This document shows, piece after piece, positions 1-5,162 of a stretch of DNA of 17,413 nucleotides. The notes under the pieces were generated by a model, which made no database searches, was not told the origin of the DNA, and saw nothing but the letters and a program-made list of their open reading frames with translations. Numbering within the stretch: the first letter of the stretch is position 1; each line of letters opens with the position of its first letter. The stretch is from Bacteroidales bacterium UBA4230 (lineage in GTDB: Bacteria > Bacteroidota > Bacteroidia > Bacteroidales > UBA932): the NCBI GenBank assembly GCA_002395605.1, contig DGXO01000043.1, positions 1 through 17,413 of the forward strand. The letters run 5' to 3'. Position numbers and translations under genes: made by a program.

Positions 1-262
1 CGGCCCTCCCAAGTGCAAAACCACCCCGTTTTTGCACCTGACCTGGCGTTTTCGGCCTTCCCAAGTGCAAAACCACCCTCTTTTTGCACCTGGGCCTACG
101 TTTTCGGCCCTCTCAAGTGCAAAACCACCCCTTTTTTGCACCTGGCCTGGCGTTTTCGGCCTTCCCAAGTGCAAAACCACCCCGTTTTTGCACCTGACCT
201 GGCGTTTTCGGCCTTGCCAAGTGCAAAATCACCCCGTTTTTGCACCTGGCCTGGCGGTAGAA
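1..262. repeat. Tandem array, 52-bp unit, five copies, each with a hairpin
   Basis: The anchor AAGTGCAAAA recurs at 11, 63, 115, 167 and 219, an exact 52-bp period, so about five units are present and the array continues off the left edge. Each unit carries the inverted repeat GTGCAAAA / TTTTGCAC around a loop of about 9 bases, followed by a spacer ending in TTTTCGGCC in the complete units. Units differ by scattered substitutions (for example CCCCG against CCCTC in the loop). The period is not a multiple of three and whole units are conserved without unique spacers, so it is neither a coding repeat nor a CRISPR. The last unit stops just before the promoter of the dipeptidase gene. Function unknown. 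Confidence 0.93.
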
Positions 263-275
263 CGGGGAAAAACAT

Positions 276-283
276 TATATTTG
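276..283 (+). promoter_or_regulatory. -7 box of the dipeptidase promoter
   Basis: TATATTTG matches the Bacteroidota -7 consensus TAnnTTTG and lies 19 bases before the ATG at 303. No clear -33 TTG is visible at the expected distance, where the end of the repeat array lies instead. Confidence 0.6.
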
Positions 284-302
284 TGCTAAAAGACGTTAAG
301 AA

Positions 303-1970
303 ATGAGACATTTACCCCTCCTGGCCGCTCTGGTTTCGGCCGCAATCCTGTTCCAGCCGAGTTCCGACGCCTGCACCAACCTCATTGTGGGCAAGAAAGC
401 TTCTGTGGACGGCAGCGTGATATGCACTTACAACTGCGACGGCTTCGGGTTTGCCGCATCGCTGGGCTTCTCGCGTCCGGGGCGCCATGAGCCGGGGGAG
501 ATGATTGCCATCCGGCAGGGCTGGGGACCGGACGCCAAGGTCAACTACATCCCGCAGGTGGAGTACACCTATGGGGTGGTAGGCCTTGTGAACGAGAAGC
601 AAGTCTCCATCGTTGAAACCACTTGGGACGGCCGAAAGGAGCTCAGGAACCCGGACGGCTGGCTTGACTACTTCACCCTCATGAACCTTACGCTGCAGCG
701 TGCGGCTTCGGCCAGGGAAGCCATTGGCATCATGCACCAGCTTGTGCAGGAATATGGCTACAACGCCACCGGAGAATCCTTCGCCGTGTGTGACAAGGAG
801 GAGGCGTGGTTCATGGAACTTATCGGCAAGGGCCCCGGAAGGAAGGGCGCGGTGTGGGTGGCAAGAAGGCTCCCCGACGACTGCATCACCGCCTACGCCA
901 ACGCCAGCCGAATAAGGCAGTTCCCGCAGGCCAAGAAACTCAACAAGAAACTGGGTTACAGCATTGTAGAGGGGGAGTGCATGTACTCCAACGACGTCAT
1001 TTCCTTTGCCCGTGAAATGGGTTATTATAATGGGGCCGACAAAGACTTTTCCTTCCGCGAGGCCTATGGTCCGCTGGATTTCGGTGCCATCCGTTACTGC
1101 GAGGCCAGGGTGTGGAGCTTCTTTCGGCATCACTACGATAAAGAGGTGATGGACAACTACTTGCCCTTCCTTAACGGGGATCTCACAGAGCACGACGCCC
1201 TTCCTCTTTGGATTAAGCCTGCCGCTCCCGTGAGTTACCGCGACATCCAGGAGGACATGCGTGACCACTATGAAGGCACCGCCCTTGACATGACGGCCGA
1301 TGTAAGTGCCGGGCCCTGGGCGTCGCCGTACAGGAACCAGCCGGTGAATTATCAGGCTCCGGACGGGACCAAGATGTTCAGGGAGAGGCCCATCGGCTGC
1401 CAGCAAAGCGGCATGACCATGGTTTGCCGAATGCGCTCCTGGCTCCCTGATGCCGTTGGCGGCGTGTGCTATTTCAACCTTGACGACGCCACCATGGTGG
1501 CCTATGTGCCCGTGTATTGCGGAATCAACCGTATCCCGGAGCCGTTCCGGAGGGAGAACAACAATATCCGGGAGTTCTCTACGGAGAGCGCCTTCTGGAT
1601 GTGCAACTTCGTGGCCAATATGGTCTACCCCCGCTGGAGCGCCCTGTACCCGGATCTCAGGGAGGCGCAGGTAGAACTCGAGGATTTCTTTGAGGCCGAT
1701 GACGCCGAAGTGGTGAGCCGCGCCGCCTCGCTCACCGCCGGAGAACTCTCCGACTTCCTTTCGGCCAGTGTCATTGCCAACACGGATAAGATGATGGCCC
1801 GCTGGGACAAGCTTGCCAAGTTCCTGATTGTGAAGCACAACGACCAGATCATGCTCCCTTCCGCCGGCGGCGAACTCCTCCCCGGCCGTCACACCTCTCC
1901 CGCCTACTCCCCCGCCTTCATCAGCGCCATCAAGGCCGAAACTGGCAACCGCTACGTCCGGCCGGAGTAA
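303..1970 (+). CDS. Secreted C69-family dipeptidase
   Basis: This encodes a 555-aa cysteine dipeptidase of peptidase family C69 (PepD/U34-type, N-terminal-nucleophile hydrolase fold). Residues 1-23 look like an export signal. Cys24, in DACTNLIVG, is the expected catalytic nucleophile, which in this family becomes the new N-terminus after cleavage. Further family hallmarks are ASVDGS (about 33-38), the block ESFAVCDKEEAWFMEL followed by GAVWVARRLPDD, and YANASRI. The length is normal for the family. It probably splits dipeptides in the periplasm or at the cell surface. The start is the ATG that gives a complete signal peptide; there is no Shine-Dalgarno sequence, as is usual in Bacteroidota. 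A long antisense reading frame across it is a composition shadow. The family call is firm; the substrate preference is unknown. Confidence 0.92.
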   Translation: MRHLPLLAALVSAAILFQPSSDACTNLIVGKKASVDGSVICTYNCDGFGFAASLGFSRPGRHEPGEMIAIRQGWGPDAKVNYIPQVEYTYGVVGLVNEKQVSIVETTWDGRKELRNPDGWLDYFTLMNLTLQRAASAREAIGIMHQLVQEYGYNATGESFAVCDKEEAWFMELIGKGPGRKGAVWVARRLPDDCITAYANASRIRQFPQAKKLNKKLGYSIVEGECMYSNDVISFAREMGYYNGADKDFSFREAYGPLDFGAIRYCEARVWSFFRHHYDKEVMDNYLPFLNGDLTEHDALPLWIKPAAPVSYRDIQEDMRDHYEGTALDMTADVSAGPWASPYRNQPVNYQAPDGTKMFRERPIGCQQSGMTMVCRMRSWLPDAVGGVCYFNLDDATMVAYVPVYCGINRIPEPFRRENNNIREFSTESAFWMCNFVANMVYPRWSALYPDLREAQVELEDFFEADDAEVVSRAASLTAGELSDFLSASVIANTDKMMARWDKLAKFLIVKHNDQIMLPSAGGELLPGRHTSPAYSPAFISAIKAETGNRYVRPE

Positions 1971-2104
1971 ACCTCTCCTGCCCCCGCTCTGGCGTAATGC
2001 CGTCCCGGTGCAGGCTAACCGCTTGTCCCTGAAGTACTTGCGCGGTCCTTTGGTAATAAATCTTTTCCCAGAGAACCCCGCAATCACCTGTGTATGAACC
2101 ACTT

Positions 2105-2131
2105 AACCCGCACCGAGGTTGCTGGGTTTTT
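2105..2131 (+). terminator. Possible weak intrinsic terminator after the dipeptidase gene
   Basis: AACCC (2105-2109) can pair with GGGTT (2124-2128), followed by a run of five T. The stem is only 5 bp with a long loop, so the call is tentative. The rest of the 1971-2204 gap shows no gene that I can support. Confidence 0.3.
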
Positions 2132-2180
2132 ATAATATTGTGCTCATAAAATACAAAATTATGGTGAACACAATGTTATT

Positions 2181-2212
2181 TTTGGATTACAGCAACATTT
2201 TCGCTACTTTTG
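2181..2212 (+). promoter_or_regulatory. Promoter of the hicA-remnant/hicB unit
   Basis: A -33 element TTTG (2181-2184) and a -7 box TACTTTTG (2205-2212) are separated by 20 bases, which fits the Bacteroidota housekeeping promoter. Transcription would start near 2217, just before the GGAGG that precedes the ATG at 2232. Confidence 0.7.
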
Positions 2213-2231
2213 CATCCGGAGGGCCGGCACT

Positions 2232-2279
2232 ATGAAAGCAAGTGAATTGAAACGGCTTCTAAAGCAGGCAGGAATATGA
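2232..2279 (+). pseudogene. hicA toxin remnant, 15 codons
   Basis: A 15-codon frame reading MKASELKRLLKQAGI lies between the promoter and hicB, with GGAGG at 2218-2222 as ribosome-binding site. Its TGA overlaps the hicB start as ATGA. HicA toxins commonly begin with MKxSEL and commonly end in ...LKQAGI just at the hicB start. The frame therefore looks like a HicA whose middle, including the catalytic His and the dsRBD-like fold, has been deleted in frame. It could alternatively be a short coupling leader that resembles HicA by chance. Confidence 0.55.
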
Positions 2280-2677
2280 AAAAGTACAAAATCAAGGCTA
2301 TAATAGAAAAGGGAAAGGACGGACGTTTTTCCGTTTATTCCGATGATCACATTGGTGACAGCTTCTTCGGCGGCTTTGGAGACAGTGTAGCTAAGGCTAA
2401 GGAGGATTTTATGGAGAGCGTAAAAGAAGCTCTCGAAGAGCAAAAAGAGGAGTCTTTGGACGCGGTTATGGTTAGCTATAGCTACGACCTTCCGTCGTTC
2501 TTCAATTTCTTCGACTTTATCAATGTAAGCCGATTTGCCGAATATGCCGGCGTCAACGAAAGCAAGATGCGGGCTTATAAAAGCGGGGTGTCTTTCCCAG
2601 GAGAAAAAACCACAGCCAGAATATTCAAGGCCGTAAAAAGAATTGCCGAAGACCTCTCCGCTGCGACGTTGTTATAG
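2276..2677 (+). CDS. hicB: HicB-family antitoxin with C-terminal helix-turn-helix
   Basis: This 133-aa protein begins with the HicB partial RNase H-like fold (KKYKIKAIIEKGKDGRFSVYSDD, residues 2-24, then a conserved GxGDSVAKAKEDF-type helix at about 33-46). It ends with a helix-turn-helix DNA-binding segment (about 80-125, SRFAEYAGVNESKMRAYKSG). That architecture is the usual Bacteroidota HicB antitoxin. HicB normally neutralises the mRNA-cleaving HicA toxin and represses its own promoter. Here the upstream toxin frame is reduced to 15 codons, so this is an orphan antitoxin that may still act as a repressor. The start is fixed by the ATGA overlap with the remnant. The gene converges with the lipoprotein gene at 2763-3497. 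Confidence 0.85.
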   Translation: MKKYKIKAIIEKGKDGRFSVYSDDHIGDSFFGGFGDSVAKAKEDFMESVKEALEEQKEESLDAVMVSYSYDLPSFFNFFDFINVSRFAEYAGVNESKMRAYKSGVSFPGEKTTARIFKAVKRIAEDLSAATLL

Positions 2678-2682
2678 GCGAG

Positions 2683-2735
2683 GCTCCCGCCTTCATCACG
2701 TCATTTAGGCCGAAACCGGCCAGCACTACGTGAGA
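2683..2735 (+). pseudogene. Decayed copy of the 3' end of the C69 dipeptidase gene
   Basis: The stretch CCCGCCTTCATCA...AGGCCGAAAC.GGC...CTACGT aligns with the last codons of the dipeptidase gene, about 1911-1957, at roughly 80% identity by eye. A one-base deletion and several substitutions break the frame. The protein equivalent is the SPAFISAIKAETGNRYV tail of the dipeptidase. It lies just after hicB. Together with the intact gene end, it makes a pair of imperfect direct repeats around the promoter/hicA-remnant/hicB segment. Confidence 0.7.
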
Positions 2736-2762
2736 TCAGACCGCAATGTCAAGTGATTAAGA

Positions 2763-3497
2763 CTAGTTGTCATTCCACGTGGGCCTGTTGAAGTCTGATT
2801 CTGAAGCTTCAGAGCCGGTTAGTGAGCCATCATTGTTAACACGAATAAAGTAATAACTTCCAGGGTTGTTTCCATTCTCATCAATGACATCAATGGCGAA
2901 AGATGCTATTACGAAAGAGTTTCTGGAAACCCGATTGGACTCTATAGAGTCCCACATTCCGTGACCTTCGCCGGCTAATGGTATAGACCCTGTGGCCTTA
3001 TTGTCCTTAACCAGTAAGGCAAAAGCATCATAATAACCGATTTGAGTATAATCCTCTGCCGTGTATATATAACAATTAAGTGAATCAGAAACGTCCAGCG
3101 TCCCGCAATATGTGTATAAAACGTTTGAACGAAGCGCAGACTCCACCCAATCGTGTCTGGAAATGTTTAAGGCTGGAGAGTAGTGATTTACCATGTCAAG
3201 TTGCAGAAAAGCCTTCAATGCTTCTCCTTTAATGCTTTCGCCCTCAGGCTTTTCGCATTCTACCAGTGCGTCGTCTACAAGCTTATATCCCCATTCCTTG
3301 AACGGCCATTTGGTCAAAAGTTTTGCATTACTCGAAAGGAACGCTTTAAGGTTCTCGTCAAGAGTGTTAAAGTTTTCTTCGGTAACCTGTCCAGCTTGTG
3401 CCGAAGCAAGACTTGCGCTCTTTTGACGGCCTCTGCTACCGCAAGCACAAGCGTGCGTAAAAATGATGATTATCAATATGAGGAGTGTTCTTTGCAT
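2763..3497 (-). CDS. Putative lipoprotein of unknown function
   Basis: This encodes a 244-aa protein that I do not recognise. Residues 1-16 form a hydrophobic export segment (LLILIIIIF) followed by ACAC, so Cys17 or Cys19 could be lipidated, although neither gives a textbook lipobox. The mature part is acidic and rich in aromatic residues, without repeats or a catalytic motif that I can name. The gene is AT-richer than the dipeptidase gene, in keeping with the accessory character of this stretch. It lies downstream of the PIN toxin gene on the same strand with an 87-bp gap and its own -7 box. The ATG at 3497 gives the only complete signal peptide. Confidence 0.65.
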   Translation of the reverse strand: MQRTLLILIIIIFTHACACGSRGRQKSASLASAQAGQVTEENFNTLDENLKAFLSSNAKLLTKWPFKEWGYKLVDDALVECEKPEGESIKGEALKAFLQLDMVNHYSPALNISRHDWVESALRSNVLYTYCGTLDVSDSLNCYIYTAEDYTQIGYYDAFALLVKDNKATGSIPLAGEGHGMWDSIESNRVSRNSFVIASFAIDVIDENGNNPGSYYFIRVNNDGSLTGSEASESDFNRPTWNDN

Positions 3498-3542
3498 CTT
3501 TGCGAAGGTAATCAGGCTAGAGCTCGTCTTCCATTATCTCAA

Positions 3543-3550
3543 CAAAGATA
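3543..3550 (-). promoter_or_regulatory. -7 box upstream of the putative lipoprotein
   Basis: Read on the minus strand this is TATCTTTG, a perfect TAnnTTTG box, 45 bases before the ATG at 3497. A second, weaker box (TACCTTCG, 3503-3510) lies 5 bases before the ATG. Confidence 0.5.
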
Positions 3551-3584
3551 AACATTTCACATGATTTCACCACATTGTCCGGGA

Positions 3585-4004
3585 TTAATATGTGATTACC
3601 CCCGTTGCTGAAAGCAACAGGAGCATTTCCGTTGGAGTGACCACGGTCATTTTGTCCGGGAAGTGTCGTTTGTTGTTGGTGACCAGATATGCATCCTCTA
3701 CGGACAAGGATATTTCATAAAACACGCGGTTGGTGGGATCCGGATGGTTTTCGACAGACGGCGTTCTGCCGGGGTTTATGCCATCGGTTTTGAATTTCAA
3801 GACAATAGCCGACACTATGTCCTCTGGAATACCGAGTATGGGCAGGTTGAGGATTTGCTCATATTCGTCCAGAATCTCTTCACAAATCAGAGGTACTATC
3901 GTCCCGTCAAACACAAGGGATAGTATTCTGGAGGTAGAAGAATTTGGCTTATGTGTTTTTGCCGCGGCAACAATTACATTTGTGTCAATAACTGCATATA
4001 TCAT
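3585..4004 (-). CDS. PIN-domain toxin (COG1569-like)
   Basis: This 139-aa protein is a small PIN-fold ribonuclease of the type found as the toxin of toxin-antitoxin pairs. Visible features are AVIDTNVIVAA with Asp7 as the first metal ligand, the EEILDEYEQ helix (Glu43 or nearby as second ligand), the DPTNRVFYE block at 88-96, and EDAYLVTNNKRHFP with Asp104. The middle block has Asn92 where many relatives have Asp (DPDDRVF), which may or may not affect activity. The start overlaps the stop of the upstream antitoxin gene by one base (TAATG), so the two are co-translated. Such toxins typically cleave RNA in the cytoplasm. The fold is confident; the target is unknown. Confidence 0.85.
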   Translation of the reverse strand: MIYAVIDTNVIVAAAKTHKPNSSTSRILSLVFDGTIVPLICEEILDEYEQILNLPILGIPEDIVSAIVLKFKTDGINPGRTPSVENHPDPTNRVFYEISLSVEDAYLVTNNKRHFPDKMTVVTPTEMLLLLSATGVITY

Positions 4005-4306
4005 TATCTTTTTCCTCTTCTGAATGTTGTTATAAGCTCATCTATTTCGTCATTTGTCCATTCGTGGTCTTCCTGGGCCGAAAGGGCCTGGATACGTTCT
4101 AATGCTTCATGGGCTTTTGCAGACCTCTGAGCCTTGGCCGTGTCGTCTGTTAACGATATTGTGAACGGTATCGCCTTTTGGCGAACTACGGTTCTAGCAA
4201 ATAGGTTAAATGCGGCATTTGTGCTTATGCCAAACTCTTTGCAAAGTTTGTCAAATTGTTCTTTGATGTCGGAGTCAAGGCGGATAGAAATAGCAGTTGT
4301 TGACAT
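4004..4306 (-). CDS. RelB/DinJ-family antitoxin
   Basis: This 100-aa protein has an N-terminal ribbon-helix-helix domain (TTAISIRLDSDIKEQFDKLC, about residues 3-22, then FGISTNAAFNLFARTVV), which is characteristic of the RelB/DinJ family. An acidic C-terminal half would wrap the toxin. In Escherichia coli, DinJ pairs with the RelE-fold toxin YafQ; here the partner is a PIN-domain protein, which is less usual. The protein should bind the PIN toxin and repress the shared promoter at 4329-4358. A 22-base leader separates the -7 box from the ATG. The stop overlaps the toxin start. Confidence 0.87.
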   Translation of the reverse strand: MSTTAISIRLDSDIKEQFDKLCKEFGISTNAAFNLFARTVVRQKAIPFTISLTDDTAKAQRSAKAHEALERIQALSAQEDHEWTNDEIDELITTFRRGKR

Positions 4307-4328
4307 AATTGTAATTGTTTTGATATTG

Positions 4329-4358
4329 CAAAGATAGCATAATAATATTATTTTACAA
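4329..4358 (-). promoter_or_regulatory. Promoter of the antitoxin-toxin operon with palindromic operator candidate
   Basis: On the minus strand, TTG (4358-4356) and TATCTTTG (4336-4329) are separated by 19 bases. A perfect 12-bp palindrome AATAATATTATT (4341-4352) lies in the spacer between the boxes. An outer inverted repeat AATTGTAA (4307-4314) / TTACAATT (4353-4360) brackets the promoter. These are natural operator candidates for the ribbon-helix-helix antitoxin. Confidence 0.65.
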
Positions 4359-4454
4359 TTAAATGGTTCGTCTGTTTATCAAGCGGTACCGTGCAAACAT
4401 ATAAACCACCAACCGGAAATCCAAGCATCACAAAAAAAGTTTTGCTGTTTTTAC

Positions 4455-4496
4455 GGATTCAGGGACGAAAACTTGTATTTAGGGACGAATGAATCC
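4455..4496. repeat. Inverted repeat enclosing two AGGGACGAA copies
   Basis: GGATTC (4455-4460) and GAATCC (4491-4496) are complementary and enclose AGGGACGAA at 4461-4469 and again at 4481-4489. This sits in the 400-bp gap between the antitoxin gene and the 48-aa ORF. Its role is unknown. Confidence 0.5.
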
Positions 4497-4568
4497 ACGA
4501 CGTCAGGAATCCATAAAAACATATGTGTTGTTTCACGTTGTAATCAAGGGTCCTATTGGCGATGCCGA

Positions 4569-4620
4569 TTTGTCATCCCGAGCAGCCTTTTTGTCATCCC
4601 GAGCGTAGTCGAGGGATCTC
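4569..4620. repeat. REP-like dispersed repeat (GTCATCCCGAGC type)
   Basis: TTTGTCATCCCGAGC occurs at 4569-4583 and again at 4590-4604. The second copy continues into GTAGTCGAGGGATCTC, so TCCC and GGGA can pair. This is the widespread intergenic repeat of the form GTCATyCyGAGCG...GAGGGATCT. A related copy lies at 16593-16634. The rest of the 4361-4628 interval shows no gene that I can support. Confidence 0.7.
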
Positions 4621-4627
4621 CCTAGTG

Positions 4628-4658
4628 TAATAAAAAAAGGGAGAGCCGAAACTCTCCC
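4628..4658 (-). terminator. Rho-independent terminator of the small-ORF pair
   Basis: On the minus strand GGGAGAG and CTCTCCC form a perfect 7-bp stem around a short loop, followed by seven T. It lies about 50 bases after the stop codon of the 48-aa ORF. Confidence 0.88.
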
Positions 4659-4708
4659 CGGGGCCTCCAGTCGAATCAGAAGTTCTTACGGGAATACCCG
4701 TTCAGAGG

Positions 4709-4855
4709 CTACCTGCGTCCCCAAACGCGACGATAGTATGAACGGACCTTCACGACCTTGCCATTAAGGAGGCGCTTGTGTGCCTTCACCTTGACAAGTT
4801 TGGGAGCCTCGTACTCTAAGCACAGACTCACCTTCAGGTGAAAAATCTTTGTCAT
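4709..4855 (-). CDS. 48-aa basic protein of unknown function
   Basis: Direct reading gives a 48-codon frame beginning MTKIFHLKVSLCLEYEAP and ending NGKVVKVRSYYRRVWGRR. The C-terminal half is strongly basic, with alternating Lys/Arg and hydrophobic residues (KLVKVKAHKRLLNGKVVKV), suggesting a beta-hairpin that might bind nucleic acid or RNA-protein complexes. I do not recognise a family. It is supported as a gene by its ATGA overlap with the upstream 52-aa frame, a consensus promoter ahead of that frame, and a clean intrinsic terminator just downstream. It shows no signal peptide or transmembrane segment. Confidence 0.62.
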   Translation of the reverse strand: MTKIFHLKVSLCLEYEAPKLVKVKAHKRLLNGKVVKVRSYYRRVWGRR

Positions 4856-5010
4856 ATAATGATAGTTGAAGCTCGTAAAAGATTTTCAAGGAGGGTGCGG
4901 TAGTACTCCTTCGGCCCCTTTATGCTTCTGAGGGATAGAAAAAAGACATTCCAGTTGGGGCTGAAATGCCTTTGAATGGTTGCTTCAACTCCGCATGAGC
5001 GGTAAACCAT
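4852..5010 (-). CDS. 52-aa protein of unknown function, coupled to the 48-aa ORF
   Basis: This 52-codon frame begins MVYRSCGVEATIQRHF and ends RTLLENLLRASTIII. Its TGA overlaps the ATG of the 48-aa gene (ATGA), the usual sign of translational coupling. The start lies only 12 bases after a TATCTTTG box, so the mRNA leader is very short. It is basic with a hydrophobic middle (WNVFFLSLRS) and no known motif. It could be a real small protein or an upstream frame that controls translation of the 48-aa gene. Comparison with relatives is needed to choose between the two. Confidence 0.5.
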   Translation of the reverse strand: MVYRSCGVEATIQRHFSPNWNVFFLSLRSIKGPKEYYRTLLENLLRASTIII

Positions 5011-5022
5011 TATATTCTGTTG

Positions 5023-5052
5023 CAAAGATATGCATTATTTCTGATTCACAAA
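5023..5052 (-). promoter_or_regulatory. Promoter of the small-ORF pair
   Basis: On the minus strand TTTG (5052-5049) and TATCTTTG (5030-5023) are 18 bases apart, close to the Bacteroidota consensus spacing. Confidence 0.65.
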
Positions 5053-5106
5053 ACTTTTTTATCTATTCTATAATCCAGACCTCTGCCACGTCAGGCCAGT
5101 GGAGAA

Positions 5107-5141
5107 GAAAAAAGCGACGACCCCGGGGAGAGGTCGTCGCT
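5107..5141 (-). terminator. Rho-independent terminator of the starch-binding lipoprotein gene
   Basis: AGCGACGACC (5113-5122) is fully complementary to GGTCGTCGCT (5132-5141). On the minus strand the stem is followed by a run of T (plus-strand A run at about 5107-5113). It lies about 20 bases past the lipoprotein stop codon. Confidence 0.9.
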
Positions 5142-5162
5142 GATTTCATATAAATAGTAGGG

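Noticed and set aside
1..262. CRISPR array
   Set aside because: The whole 52-bp unit is conserved, with no constant repeat separated by unique spacers, and no cas genes are nearby.
312..2102. 596-codon open frame antisense to the dipeptidase gene
   Set aside because: It mirrors a GC-rich gene with strong codon bias, has Gly/Val/His-rich low-quality composition and no motif, whereas the opposite strand is a clear C69 peptidase.
1971..2204. tRNA or structured RNA in the gap after the dipeptidase gene
   Set aside because: No cloverleaf with acceptor and T-arm consensus could be traced; only a weak terminator-like hairpin and the hicB promoter are seen.
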